A stretch of DNA of 64,000 bases from Gloeocapsopsis dulcis (lineage in GTDB: Bacteria; Cyanobacteriota; Cyanobacteriia; Cyanobacteriales; Chroococcidiopsidaceae): the NCBI RefSeq assembly GCF_032163395.1, contig NZ_CP119968.1:4862001-4926000 (forward strand), in the 5' to 3' direction. The notes below the pieces were generated by a model that was not told where the DNA came from, searched no databases, and saw only the letters and a list, made by a program, of their open reading frames with translations. A program made the translations under genes and the position numbers. This document shows, piece by piece, positions 28,712-37,513 of this stretch. The first letter of the stretch is position 1. Each line of letters opens with the position of its first letter.

Positions 28712-29821
28712 CTAAAAAGTGACAACACTACGTATTGATTCACCTTTATGCATTAAATCAAACGCATCATTAATGCTTTCTAATGGCATGGTGTGGGTAA
28801 TCAAATCATCAATATTGATTTTGCCTTCCATGTACCAATCGACAATTCTGGGTACATCAGTACGTCCTCTAGCACCACCAAACGCAGAACCTTTCCAAAC
28901 CCGTCCAGTTACTAATTGAAAAGGACGCGTGCAAATTTCTTGACCAGCACCAGCGACACCAATAATGACACTGACACCCCATCCTTTGTGGCAACATTCT
29001 AATGCTTGACGCATGACATTAACGTTGCCAATACATTCAAAAGTATAATCAGCACCGCCTTTTGTTAAATCAACTAAGTAAGGCACTAAATCGCCTTCAA
29101 CTTCTTTAGGATTGACAAAATGCGTCATCCCGAATTTCTCAGCTAATGCTCGCTTGCTAGGATTAATATCCACGCCTACAATCATTTCAGCTCCTACCAT
29201 GCGAGCGCCTTGAATCACATTTAAACCAATACCACCTAACCCAAAAACAATCACTTTTGCCCCTGGTTCAACTTTGGCAGTGTAAATCACCGCTCCAATA
29301 CCTGTTGTTACCCCACAGCCGATGTAACACACTTTATCGAAGGGAGCATCTTCACGAATCTTTGCTACAGCAATCTCTGGTAAAACTGTATAATTAGCGA
29401 AAGTGGAGGTTCCCATGTAGTGGTGGAGCATCGTGCCATCAAGTGAAAAACGGCTTGTCCCATCTGGCATCACACCACGTCCTTGAGTTGAACGGATAGC
29501 TTGACAAAGATTTGTTTTACGACTGAGACAATATTCACACTGGCGACATTCTGGAGTGTAAAGCGGAATAACGCGATCGCCTACCTTGAGACTTTTGACT
29601 CCAGATCCCACTTCAACAACAACGCCTGCACCTTCATGTCCTAAAATTGCCGGAAATAAGCCTTCGGGATCTGCACCAGAAAGAGTGAAAGCATCGGTGT
29701 GGCATACTCCAGTTGCTTTAATTTCGACTAAGACTTCTCCTATTTGTGGTCCTTCAAGTTGCACTGTCTCAATCGACACTGGTTTACCTGCGTCCCAAGC
29801 AACTGCTGCTTTAACGTCCAT
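28712..29821 (-). CDS. frmA: S-(hydroxymethyl)glutathione dehydrogenase, class III ADH
   Basis: Product of 369 residues. Zinc-dependent medium-chain dehydrogenase: [12 protein letters not shown] (catalytic Cys), GHEGAGVV, structural zinc cysteines CRQCEYC and a further Cys, Rossmann motif [13 protein letters not shown], and CGVTTGIGA. It oxidises S-hydroxymethylglutathione with NAD to S-formylglutathione, which FrmB then hydrolyses. The two genes lie on the same strand about 1.7 kb apart. Start ATG at 29821. Confidence 0.95.
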   Translation of the reverse strand: MDVKAAVAWDAGKPVSIETVQLEGPQIGEVLVEIKATGVCHTDAFTLSGADPEGLFPAILGHEGAGVVVEVGSGVKSLKVGDRVIPLYTPECRQCEYCLSRKTNLCQAIRSTQGRGVMPDGTSRFSLDGTMLHHYMGTSTFANYTVLPEIAVAKIREDAPFDKVCYIGCGVTTGIGAVIYTAKVEPGAKVIVFGLGGIGLNVIQGARMVGAEMIVGVDINPSKRALAEKFGMTHFVNPKEVEGDLVPYLVDLTKGGADYTFECIGNVNVMRQALECCHKGWGVSVIIGVAGAGQEICTRPFQLVTGRVWKGSAFGGARGRTDVPRIVDWYMEGKINIDDLITHTMPLESINDAFDLMHKGESIRSVVTF

Positions 29822-29945
29822 ACGTGTTTTACCTGCTCTGAAAATCCTTTATCTATACCCTAACTCTTAGTGACTGGCGTCTACATTATGCAAGATGAGA
29901 AACTCGGTGGTACAATGATAGATTGTGTCGAATTAGCAAAAATTC

Positions 29946-30143
29946 ATGCCAAAACTCAAAACCCGAAAAGCAGCGGCAAAAAGATTCCGCGCTACTGGAA
30001 GTGGCAAAATAGTCCGCCGCAAAGCGTTTAAAAACCACCTCTTACAGCATAAATCTTCTGCTCGCAAGCGTCGCTTGTCCCAAATGGAAGTTGTTGATGA
30101 ACGCGATGAAAAGAACGTTCGCTTGATGTTGCCCTATTTGTAA
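29946..30143 (+). CDS. rpmI: 50S ribosomal protein L35
   Basis: Product of 65 residues: [15 protein letters not shown] start, [17 protein letters not shown], typical bL35. It precedes rplT by 17 bases. infC is not next to it, unlike in many bacteria. Confidence 0.97.
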   Translation: MPKLKTRKAAAKRFRATGSGKIVRRKAFKNHLLQHKSSARKRRLSQMEVVDERDEKNVRLMLPYL

Positions 30144-30160
30144 TTTGCTAGGAAAAAACG

Positions 30161-30517
30161 ATGACACGAGTAAAACGTGGTAATGTGGCGCGCAAGCGTC
30201 GTAAAAAAATTCTTAAACTGGCTAAAGGTTTTCGCGGTTCGCACTCCACTTTGTTTCGCACTGCAAACCAGCAAGTAATGAAGGCACTACGTAGTGCTTA
30301 TCGCGATCGCAAAAAACGCAAGCGTGATTTTCGGCGGTTATGGATTACCCGCATTAATGCGGCGGCAAGACAACATGATATGAGCTACAGCCAACTCATA
30401 GGAAACTTGAAAAAAGCCAATATTCAACTCAACCGCAAAATGTTGGCACAAATGGCAGTTCTCGATCCAGCAAGTTTTGGTAAAGTCGCAGAAATGGCAA
30501 ACCAAGCACGGGGATGA
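30161..30517 (+). CDS. rplT: 50S ribosomal protein L20
   Basis: Product of 118 residues: [18 protein letters not shown] start, [19 protein letters not shown], and the [15 protein letters not shown] core match bL20. It binds 23S rRNA early in assembly. Its stop overlaps the next ATG by four bases (ATGA), which couples a solute-binding protein gene to it. Confidence 0.97.
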   Translation: MTRVKRGNVARKRRKKILKLAKGFRGSHSTLFRTANQQVMKALRSAYRDRKKRKRDFRRLWITRINAAARQHDMSYSQLIGNLKKANIQLNRKMLAQMAVLDPASFGKVAEMANQARG

Positions 30518-31359
30518 AGGTAAAACGTCAGCTTCTGCTGATTATTTGTTCCTTCCTTCTAGCTAGCATGAATTTTAGAGCAAGTATTGTAAGCGATCGC
30601 TGGGAAATTCCATTTGCGGTCGCAGCTCATGCTGCTGATTTACCAGAAATTAAACAACGTGGCTATCTGCTAGTTGCCGTTAAAGATAATTTGCGTCCAC
30701 TTGGCTATCGTGACGCCCAAGGAAATCTTCAAGGGCTGGAAATTGAACTAGCACAACGTCTAGCTCAAGACTTGCTGGGGAGTATTAATGCCGTTCAATT
30801 TCAACCTGTCGCCAACCGCGATCGCTTAGCAGTAGTTCTAGATAACCAAGTCGATCTCACTATTGCCAACGTTACGGTGACAGAATCCCGTGCGCGATTG
30901 ATCAGTTTTAGTCTTCCTTACTACTTTGACGGAACTGCAATTATCACTAAAATTCCTTCAGTACAGAACCTCAGCGATTTTGCTGCTAGAAGAATAGCAG
31001 TCTTAAAAGGTTCGAGTACCATTTCCACAATCCGTTATCTTATACCCTCAGCCCAATTAATCGGGGTTGATTCTTATACGCAAGCATACTCCCTGCTAGA
31101 AGCGAATGCTGCCGATGCCTTTGCCGCCGATGCCAGTGTTTTAAGTGGCTGGGTACAAGAATACCCACAATACCGATTGCTACCAACGTTACTATCTGCA
31201 GAACCACTAGCAGTCGTTATGCCAAAAGGGTTGCAGTATAATGCTTTGCGACAACAGGTAAACACCGCGATCACCCGTTACTTATCTGAAGGATGGTTAC
31301 AACAACGCGCTAGCTATTGGGGATTACCAATTAATCAGAAAGCTAGATCGGAAGATTGA
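30514..31359 (+). CDS. Transporter substrate-binding protein, polar amino acid type
   Basis: Product of 281 residues. A signal peptide (1-42, ending [13 protein letters not shown]) precedes a family-3 solute-binding domain: [57 protein letters not shown]. It would bind an amino acid or related ligand in the periplasm; no permease is adjacent. It overlaps the rplT stop (ATGA), an arrangement that ties it to ribosomal gene expression in this genome. Confidence 0.88.
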   Translation: MKVKRQLLLIICSFLLASMNFRASIVSDRWEIPFAVAAHAADLPEIKQRGYLLVAVKDNLRPLGYRDAQGNLQGLEIELAQRLAQDLLGSINAVQFQPVANRDRLAVVLDNQVDLTIANVTVTESRARLISFSLPYYFDGTAIITKIPSVQNLSDFAARRIAVLKGSSTISTIRYLIPSAQLIGVDSYTQAYSLLEANAADAFAADASVLSGWVQEYPQYRLLPTLLSAEPLAVVMPKGLQYNALRQQVNTAITRYLSEGWLQQRASYWGLPINQKARSED

Positions 31360-31441
31360 TTACCAGCCCCTAGCCCCTAGTCGCGCATTTCTCTAATAAT
31401 AAAAATAGAACAAAAACACTTAATTTCTGTATTTACAGACA

Positions 31442-31972
31442 ATGGATAACTCTTTAGCTATTGTTTATCTTGCTATCTTGCTAGTGCTACTATCAATAGC
31501 TGGTTTTACTGTCTTCCGTCAGATCTTTAAAACCCGCAAAATAGAAAATGCACTCTCGCGGCTTCAAAAAAAGCTCAACAAAGAAAAAGGCACAACTCAA
31601 GAGTATTATGAGTTAGCAAGCATTTATTTAGATAAGAAAGTTTATGCTCAAGCAATCTCACTGTTTCAAAAAGCCTTAAAAACAGCTGAACAAGAAGCTG
31701 AAGAAAATATTGCTCCCATATACAACGGGTTGGGTTACGCCTACTTTGCCCAAGAACAGTATGACTTGGCAATTCGTAATTACAAAGAAGCTTTAAAATG
31801 TCAACCCCAGTACCTCATTGCACTCAATAATTTAGCTCATGCTTACGAACGCAAGAGTCTGACAACTCAAGCTTTACAAACTTACGAGCAAGCGCTAGAA
31901 GTTGAACCTAATAATTCCACTGCTAAGCGGAGATCTGAGAAGCTGCGTAGAAGATTAGTGACTTCGGAGTAA
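31442..31972 (+). CDS. ycf37: Photosystem I assembly-related TPR protein Ycf37
   Basis: Product of 176 residues. One N-terminal membrane helix (residues 6-27) and then three tetratricopeptide repeats from about residue 53 (YYELASIYLDKKVYAQAI, IYNGLGYAYFAQEQYDLAI, ALNNLAHAYERKSLTTQAL). Size, single helix and TPR number match Ycf37, which aids photosystem I assembly and stability. The match is by architecture and sequence memory. It lies 130 bases from psbY, convergent, with heptamer arrays in between. Confidence 0.85.
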   Translation: MDNSLAIVYLAILLVLLSIAGFTVFRQIFKTRKIENALSRLQKKLNKEKGTTQEYYELASIYLDKKVYAQAISLFQKALKTAEQEAEENIAPIYNGLGYAYFAQEQYDLAIRNYKEALKCQPQYLIALNNLAHAYERKSLTTQALQTYEQALEVEPNNSTAKRRSEKLRRRLVTSE

Positions 31973-31995
31973 GAAGGGGTGAGGGATTAGTGGCT

Positions 31996-32078
31996 AGTTT
32001 TGAGTTTTGAATTTTAAGTTTTGAGTTTTGAATTGAAGAAAATAACTCATAACTCAACACTCAACACTCAAAACTCAT
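31996..32078. repeat. Inverted heptamer arrays between ycf37 and psbY
   Basis: TTTGAGT-type copies at 31996-32034 face AACTCA-type copies at 32043-32078, so the spacer can fold into a long stem in either transcript. It may act as a bidirectional terminator. Confidence 0.7.
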
Positions 32079-32101
32079 CACTCTCCCCGTCTCCCAGTTA
32101 C

Positions 32102-32227
32102 CTAGGCTTCCCTGTTTAGAAAAGCCTGAATTTGTCTAATTGCTGCAGGAGCAATATTGAAAACTGCCCAACTTGCTGCAGCAATAACAGGAAGCAACAC
32201 GAAAGCAACACGCATATCAATGTCCAT
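32102..32227 (-). CDS. psbY: Photosystem II protein Y
   Basis: 41 residues read leftward from ATG 32227, with an AAGAGGT site just upstream. The sequence [20 protein letters not shown] continues into a helix with [16 protein letters not shown] and a basic end. This matches PsbY: short polar start, one membrane helix with a conserved Pro, then a basic amphipathic tail. PsbY is a small subunit beside cytochrome b559 in photosystem II. It is too short for standard ORF callers. ycf37 is convergent with it. Confidence 0.88.
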   Translation of the reverse strand: MDIDMRVAFVLLPVIAAASWAVFNIAPAAIRQIQAFLNREA

Positions 32228-32413
32228 ATCTTTACCTCTTGAAAGTAGAAATTAAAGTTTTTTGAATTGTTCTCATCTTTTATTGTTAGCCGAAACTGGC
32301 AAAATTTCTAGATCTCTCTAGCTTTTAATCTGAGAAAGTGGTAACTCAGAAATTATGAAGTTTATTTAAGGAGCTGTTGTCATTTGAGGGTGTGTTGCAG
32401 CAAACACTATGGG

Positions 32414-32971
32414 CTATGGCGTGAATCCTAAATCACTACCCTTACCTGCATGAACTAGGGCTAACTTCTCGTAGCGGCGGGCGTGAGTCATTAATTCGGC
32501 AGCTTCTGTCTCAGAAACTTCACGAATGCATTTGCCAGGAACTCCGACAACCAGCGATCGCGGTGGAACATCCTTATTAACAACTGCACCAGCACCAATA
32601 ATGCTTCCAGCTCCGATCCTGACTCCATCCAAGATCACTGCGCCGATGCCAATTAAGCTGCCTCGTTCAATATATGCTGAATGCACAACTGCTCGGTGTC
32701 CCACAGTGACATGATCCTCCAAAATTGTAGGCTTACCAGGATCGCCATGGAGAATTGCGCCATCTTGAATATTTGTGTACTCTCCAATCTCAATTCGCTC
32801 GATATCACCACGAATCACAGCACCATACCAAACGTTGACTCCAGCGGCGACTGTAACTTTGCCGATAACTGTAGCATTATCAGCAACAAAAGCAGCAGCA
32901 GAAAGGTCAGGATCGCTCCAATAAGATATAACAGACACAGTAGAATAAATATTGTTCTTAAATTCAACCAA
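32414..32971 (-). CDS. Gamma carbonic anhydrase-like hexapeptide protein
   Basis: Product of 185 residues made of left-handed beta-helix repeats: AAFVADNATVIGKVTVAAGVNVW, then GDIERIEIGEYTNIQDGAI. Three candidate zinc histidines occur (HGDPG, VTVGHRAVVHSA), the set used by gamma-class carbonic anhydrases. It ends with a short helix, so it is not CcmM, which is much longer. Activity is inferred. An internal ATG could be the true start since the first ten residues are not conserved in the family. Confidence 0.85.
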   Translation of the reverse strand: MVEFKNNIYSTVSVISYWSDPDLSAAAFVADNATVIGKVTVAAGVNVWYGAVIRGDIERIEIGEYTNIQDGAILHGDPGKPTILEDHVTVGHRAVVHSAYIERGSLIGIGAVILDGVRIGAGSIIGAGAVVNKDVPPRSLVVGVPGKCIREVSETEAAELMTHARRYEKLALVHAGKGSDLGFTP

Positions 32972-33148
32972 AAGTTACCCACGAATGTGGTAAAAGAATA
33001 AAAATTTGGTTGTTTTATGAGCATATCATGGTGTAAAAACTGATAGAAAGACAGTGCAAGCAAAAAAATATGACTGCTTTTTAAAGCAAAAATGTCAAAA
33101 TAAAATTATCGGCGCTGGTGTACAGAGAATAATGCTGCTCCGCTCTAC

Positions 33149-33658
33149 ATGATCAACCCAGGCTTACAGTACCCAATTTTTGGTCCCGAAATTCAGTGTC
33201 CTCACTGTCGCCAGACGATTCCGGCACTGACGTTGACCGACACGTATTTATGTCCGCGCCACGGCGCTTTTGAAGCAGAACCGAAAACAGGCGAACTCGT
33301 TCATCTCCAATCAGGGCGTCACTGGCGACGTTGGAATAGTGAGTGGTATCGGCAACATACGCATCCTGATGGAATTCGGTTTGAAATTCATGAAGCGCTC
33401 GATCGTCTCTATACTCAAGGATATCGAGCCACTCGCGTGATTATTGCCCGCCGCTATCAAGAATTGATTAGTGGCTACTTAGAACGAAGCACGCCTTGGC
33501 GAGGACAATCAGAAACTGCTAAACCTAGACTTTACGGTTTGCCTGTAGAATTTAGTCCTGATCCTAAGGAAGAACCATGCTGGGAAGTGATTAATTTTGA
33601 CTTAGAAAAAGAACCTGGTGTCCCTGTACGGTATCCTTATTTTCGATTGTTTGAGTAG
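33149..33658 (+). CDS. TIGR02652 family protein
   Basis: Product of 169 residues. A zinc-ribbon-like CPHC...CPRH pair lies at residues about 18-39, followed by HWRRWNSEWYRQHTHPDGIRFE. The family is restricted to cyanobacteria and plastid-bearing lineages and has no known function. It is followed at 43 bases by the VOC protein gene with a hairpin repeat between. Confidence 0.8.
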   Translation: MINPGLQYPIFGPEIQCPHCRQTIPALTLTDTYLCPRHGAFEAEPKTGELVHLQSGRHWRRWNSEWYRQHTHPDGIRFEIHEALDRLYTQGYRATRVIIARRYQELISGYLERSTPWRGQSETAKPRLYGLPVEFSPDPKEEPCWEVINFDLEKEPGVPVRYPYFRLFE

Positions 33659-33674
33659 AACCCCTGATTCCTTT

Positions 33675-33691
33675 GCAGGCAAGACGCCTGC
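33675..33691. repeat. GCAGGC-AAGAC-GCCTGC hairpin
   Basis: A perfect six-pair stem in the 42-base spacer between two rightward genes. It is part of the dispersed GCAGGCAAGACGCCTGCGCTAC element frequent in cyanobacteria. Confidence 0.6.
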
Positions 33692-33700
33692 GCTACATCA

Positions 33701-34135
33701 ATGCATCACGCTTCGATTCGGACTGCTAATATTCATCGCGCGATCGCTTTCTACGAACTTTTAGGATTTACTGTATGCGATCGCTTTACGACGGGTTACA
33801 CCTTAGCTTGCTGGATGGAAGGACTCAGCGGCAGAATTGAACTTATTCAGATTCCCCAACCACGTCCTGCACCGGATGCTTTTAATGATGAGCATTATGT
33901 CGGGTACTATCACTTATCGTTTGATTTGAGTGCTGTAACGAATGATTTACCTGACTGGTTAACAGCTTTGAAACACCGTTTTAATAAAGCCCAGCAATCA
34001 CAACCAGAACAATACCAAACTTTAAAAGTTCTTCTAGAACCAACTCAACAGCAGATTGGCGATCGCTGTTATGAAGTAGCCTTTATTGCTGATGCAGATG
34101 GACTGCCCTTAGAATTCATTCGGGTTTATGAATAA
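33701..34135 (+). CDS. VOC (glyoxalase/bleomycin-resistance) family protein
   Basis: Product of 144 residues with the VOC fold: HHASIRTANIHRAIAFYELLGF start with a metal-ligand His, a Glu in RIELIQIPQP, and a C-terminal metal-ligand set DADGLPLEFIRV. It is a small metalloenzyme of unknown substrate. It shares no operon with detoxification genes. Confidence 0.87.
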   Translation: MHHASIRTANIHRAIAFYELLGFTVCDRFTTGYTLACWMEGLSGRIELIQIPQPRPAPDAFNDEHYVGYYHLSFDLSAVTNDLPDWLTALKHRFNKAQQSQPEQYQTLKVLLEPTQQQIGDRCYEVAFIADADGLPLEFIRVYE

Positions 34136-34137
34136 GC

Positions 34138-34518
34138 TTACTGTTGTTGGGCACGATAAGTATAAAAATTGTTGAAAATTCCCACAGTTTCAAATTGGTA
34201 AGACGGAAGTAAAGGATTGAGCGATAAATCTGTGCGGTAAATACTAAAAAAGACAAAATTTTGCTGCTGTGTTGCTTGGGTGATAATGAGTCGCATTTGC
34301 GCTTGACTCGAATCAACAATTTTAGTGCAGTTGCGTTGTAAGATACTCCCGAAAACCTCTGGCACTTGAGGACACACATCACTTTTTAAATATTCTGTTA
34401 ACCTTTGTACTGCATATACTTCGTAAGCAGGCAAACTAGGATTGGTGACAGCCATTGTGATTCCTATACCCGCGAGGGCTGCTACTCCAACATAAGTGAT
34501 AATATGCGAATTTTTCAT
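34138..34518 (-). CDS. DUF4359 protein
   Basis: Product of 126 residues from ATG 34518; the upstream in-frame start at 34641 would run through the tRNA-His gene and is rejected. The N-terminus is a signal or anchor helix (HIITYVGVAALAGIGITMAV), followed by a soluble domain with two cysteines (DVCPQVP, RNCTKIVD) typical of DUF4359. Function unknown; it faces the periplasm or thylakoid lumen. Confidence 0.78.
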   Translation of the reverse strand: MKNSHIITYVGVAALAGIGITMAVTNPSLPAYEVYAVQRLTEYLKSDVCPQVPEVFGSILQRNCTKIVDSSQAQMRLIITQATQQQNFVFFSIYRTDLSLNPLLPSYQFETVGIFNNFYTYRAQQQ

Positions 34519-34575
34519 ATTTTGTGTTTGATCAATCAAGCTACAAATAAAAAGTGGTATAATCAATAATGCGAT

Positions 34576-34649
34576 GGCGAGCGTAGCCAAGTGGTTAAGG
34601 CAGAGGATTGTGGTTCCTCCATTCGTGGGTTCGAGTCCCATCGTTCGCC
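34576..34649 (+). tRNA. trnH: tRNA-His (GUG)
   Basis: A cloverleaf folds fully. The acceptor stem GCGAGCG (34577-34583) pairs with CGTTCGC (34642-34648). The extra 5' G at 34576, the identity element of tRNA-His, pairs with C73. The anticodon arm GAGGA-TTGTGGT-TCCTC gives anticodon GTG. The T arm is GTGGG-TTCGAGT-CCCAT. CCA is not encoded. It is a lone tRNA gene between a DUF4359 gene and a patch of intergenic repeats. Confidence 0.96.
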
Positions 34650-34762
34650 CTGAATATAAGTTTCAGAATAATGCACTCCTACGACGTGTGGCGGAGCTTG
34701 GAGCTTCTCTACGAGTTACGTTGTATCCGCTTGAGTTACTGCAAGAGCATGAATTACAGACG

Positions 34763-34885
34763 CCCTCCGACTGAAGTCGGGGCTACTTAAACAAAGAGTG
34801 CCTCCGCACACTATGAATAAGAAATTTATGAGTAAGTCCACGGAGGTGGACTTTGTTTATATAGCTGCGAATTCATCCGCCAAGC
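34763..34885. repeat. Cluster of intergenic hairpin repeats
   Basis: CCGAC-TGAA-GTCGG (34767-34780) and AAGTCCAC-GGAG-GTGGACTT (34834-34853) are perfect stems; a GCGAATTCATCCGC half-palindrome follows at 34867. These modules are widespread cyanobacterial dispersed repeats. They fill the spacer between tRNA-His and the convergent TIGR04376 gene. Confidence 0.7.
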
Positions 34886-34937
34886 TGAAAAGTCATGCAG
34901 AAAAGAATGATGCACTTGGAGTTGAAGAAAATAGATA

Positions 34938-35507
34938 CTATCTTCCCATATTTCGTTTTAACTGGTCTAACTCATCTTGAGTTTCCCAACGTTGAAAAGT
35001 CGCTTCGAGATCGTCTGCTCCCTGCGATCGCGCACGACGGTTCCAACCATCAGTTTCCCAAAGTTGCTGCGCTTGATAATTGGCGCGATTCGTTTGTGCT
35101 TCTGTTGCTTTACTTTGAACTTCTTGTCGTCGTTGTTGAATTTGGCGCAGTAATTCTTTTGCTTGGGTAGTGCGTTCTTTTAAGCCCTGCATCTGTCCCC
35201 AACGCTGATTACCTTCTCGTAACAAAGCAGCTTCGCGTTCTTGTGCTGGTTGAGCGAGGTCGAGTCTATTTGCTGCCTTTGCTTTTTCTACACGAACGTG
35301 CCACCGTTGGATTTCTTGAGCAGTTGCCAAAATTTCATCTTGTGCGCGTTTCTCTTGCAATTGCAAATCCGCAATTAACTTTAAAGTATCTTCTTCTTGT
35401 TCGCGGAGCTGTTCTAATAGCGCTTCTAACTCTAAATGCGGATTGTTGCGTAAAAATTCTTCTAAGCGGTTTTCTAAAAAACGGTTGAAATCGTCAAATA
35501 AGCCCAC
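34938..35507 (-). CDS. TIGR04376 family coiled-coil protein
   Basis: Product of 189 residues. It starts MGLFDDFNRFLENRLEEFLR and is almost wholly predicted coiled coil with a Glu/Gln/Arg-rich middle (LQLQEKRAQDEILATAQEIQ) and an acidic end. The family is found in cyanobacteria; no function is known. No membrane segment is visible. Confidence 0.78.
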   Translation of the reverse strand: MGLFDDFNRFLENRLEEFLRNNPHLELEALLEQLREQEEDTLKLIADLQLQEKRAQDEILATAQEIQRWHVRVEKAKAANRLDLAQPAQEREAALLREGNQRWGQMQGLKERTTQAKELLRQIQQRRQEVQSKATEAQTNRANYQAQQLWETDGWNRRARSQGADDLEATFQRWETQDELDQLKRNMGR

Positions 35508-35530
35508 TATGAGAACTCCATTTATGAGGG

Positions 35531-35613
35531 GTTAGGGTCTAGAGATCAAAAGTCAAGAATTTGATATAAGAACATCACAATTTTGATTTCTAATTACCAC
35601 TCTAGACCCTAAC
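35531..35613. repeat. 14-base perfect inverted repeat
   Basis: GTTAGGGTCTAGAG (35531-35544) is matched by CTCTAGACCCTAAC (35600-35613), and the inner arms ATCAAAA/TTTTGAT (35545-35551, 35581-35587) extend it. It lies in the spacer upstream of the TIGR04376 gene and could be a small mobile or hairpin element. Confidence 0.7.
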
Positions 35614-35731
35614 TATCTTGACTCATAAGGTTGGCATGGAAGTAACAGCGTGAAATGCACACTGCTAATACAAAGGAAGATGTCCTTTCTTTATCCCCTG
35701 GATTTATTCTGACTCCTGAACCCTTTTCATT

Positions 35732-36487
35732 TTATTGACCTCCCCGTAAATTTTCTGCTCCCTGGGTAACTTGGGCAGATTCAATACGATCGCCTTGCTG
35801 AATTTGATCGACAACATCCATGCCATCGGTAACATAACCAAAAACAGCATAGCTACCGTCTAAAAATGACAGATCGGCTAAAGTAAAGTAGAACTGCGAA
35901 GAGGCTGAATCTGGCTGCTGCGATCGCGCCATGGCTACAGCACCGCGTGTATGGCGTAGCTGTGGTGTCGAGTTCTGAGCATTAAGAGTTTGACTATAAA
36001 TCGGTTCAGCCGCACCTTGGGGCTTAATTTCCAGAGGAATAAAGCGTTCGCTACCTGTGTTGGGATCGACAAAACCACCAGTACCTAGTTGCTGAGGAGG
36101 AAAATTAGGGTTTTTACTTTGCGGATCGCCTCCTTGAACAACAAAAGGCTCTGGCTGTCGGACGACACGATGGAAAACAAGTCCGTCATAAACACCCCGT
36201 TGTACAAGGTCAACAAAATTTCCTGCAGTCACTGGGGCATTTGTGCCATCGACTTCGATCGTAATTGGTGAGCCATTAACTGTCATAACGACAGTGGCGG
36301 TTCCTTCTAATACAGGTGATTTCATTTGTGGACTACTCGTTTGAGTAGTAGGTGATGTTGTCTGAGCTGGGGTAGTTGGTGAAGAGATAGAAGCCTGCTC
36401 TGGCGTGCATCCTCCTAACGTCAATCCACCAAGAAACAACACAGCAATCAACAAGATCTGAATTTTTTGATGCATTATGCTACTCAC
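35732..36487 (-). CDS. Cyclophilin-type peptidyl-prolyl isomerase lipoprotein
   Basis: Product of 251 residues. A signal peptide ends in a lipobox (LGGC near residue 27). A Ser/Thr/Pro-rich linker precedes the cyclophilin domain (about 60-245): [44 protein letters not shown]. It should catalyse prolyl isomerisation of exported proteins while anchored to a membrane. Active-site Arg in FHRVVRQ is present. It lies 38 bases downstream of ycf4 on the same strand, possibly in one operon. Confidence 0.92.
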   Translation of the reverse strand: MSSIMHQKIQILLIAVLFLGGLTLGGCTPEQASISSPTTPAQTTSPTTQTSSPQMKSPVLEGTATVVMTVNGSPITIEVDGTNAPVTAGNFVDLVQRGVYDGLVFHRVVRQPEPFVVQGGDPQSKNPNFPPQQLGTGGFVDPNTGSERFIPLEIKPQGAAEPIYSQTLNAQNSTPQLRHTRGAVAMARSQQPDSASSQFYFTLADLSFLDGSYAVFGYVTDGMDVVDQIQQGDRIESAQVTQGAENLRGGQ

Positions 36488-36525
36488 TCACCCAGAGTGT
36501 TTCATCATCTTATTGCAAAATCTGA

Positions 36526-37122
36526 TTATAAACCTTCAAGAGGCACGCCTAAAAATTGAGCTAATTGAGCACCTTCTGTTTCCAGCTTTTGTACCGATAG
36601 CGGTTGTCCTACGCGTGTAAGCGGTACGTTCCTCCGTCCTTTGACCCGTAAATACAAAGCCCGACGCGGATTCAAACCTTCTTTGACCTCCACTCGCACA
36701 GCTTGCACATCTTGTGTTGGAAATTCAATTTCAATTTTGCGGTTTTTTCCTAAGAATCCCCAGCGAAAAATATGGACTTTTCCAGCTTCTTTATTGAAAT
36801 CGTTATAACCACCGCCAACGTCTAAGATGACAACAATCCAAAGATACAGCGCTAATAATAAGCCCGTAACACCATAGAAAGTCATCGCCAAACCCTGAGG
36901 AACAAACGTAATTTCATTAGGTGTGGTAAAGGGAAGTAAATTGACGTTGAGATAGCTCGACAGCCCAGCAAGCACAAAGCCAGTTGCACCAAGCAAAACG
37001 ACAGTTGCCCACCAGTAGTTACTAAAGCGCCTCGAACCTAAAATTTGCTGATGAAGAACCTGAGAAGCAGAGCTACCTTGATTTGCGGAGTCATCAGTAT
37101 TCTTTGTTGTTGATACAGTCAT
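36526..37122 (-). CDS. ycf4: Photosystem I assembly protein Ycf4
   Basis: Product of 198 residues with two transmembrane helices (about 37-60 and 78-100) and a soluble C-terminal region (GGGYNDFNKEAGKVHIFRWGF, VEVKEGLNPRRALYLRVKG) characteristic of Ycf4. It is a scaffold for photosystem I assembly in the thylakoid membrane. It diverges from the psbD operon across a 391-base spacer. Confidence 0.95.
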   Translation of the reverse strand: MTVSTTKNTDDSANQGSSASQVLHQQILGSRRFSNYWWATVVLLGATGFVLAGLSSYLNVNLLPFTTPNEITFVPQGLAMTFYGVTGLLLALYLWIVVILDVGGGYNDFNKEAGKVHIFRWGFLGKNRKIEIEFPTQDVQAVRVEVKEGLNPRRALYLRVKGRRNVPLTRVGQPLSVQKLETEGAQLAQFLGVPLEGL

Positions 37123-37513
37123 ATTGAACTACCCTGCGTAGGTTTCTAAAAAGTAAAAAAATGTTAAGCTATCTGATTTTGCCAAATTGTTTGAATAGCT
37201 GAGAAAACTTGTGTCAAATTGTAAAATTTCTGATATCTATTATATTAAGAAGCTAGCGCTAAAACCATAATGCCATATAGCTGGAGTGGTTACAGAGCGT
37301 GAATAATGTGATAAGTTAAGAAAGATTAAGAAACCATAGACTGGACTATCAGAAAGTGGTATGGGCTATTTGACAAACCCTTTGAGACGTTAGCAAACAT
37401 CTGTTTGCCAGTATTTTCTCATAAATCTCCTCTGTCTGTTGCAGTAGAGAGTGTCAAACATTTAATTCCTCAAAAGAGTTGCAATTTTAGTAAACCGCGA
37501 GGATTTTAGTTCA
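37123..37513. promoter_or_regulatory. Divergent ycf4 / psbDC promoter region
   Basis: This spacer must serve both genes. It includes a TAGCGCTA palindrome near 37254-37261, a TTGACA-like box at 37370 whose -10 spacing is poor, and a CGAGGA ribosome site before the psbD ATG. A long AT-rich leader is expected for light-responsive psb genes; the exact promoter cannot be read from sequence. Confidence 0.5.

Noticed and set aside
34519-34641. N-terminal extension of the DUF4359 protein
   Set aside because: It overlaps the tRNA-His gene on the other strand, so ATG 34518 was taken.
37370-37398. TTGACA box before psbD
   Set aside because: No acceptable -10 element at 16-18 bases, so not called as a promoter.
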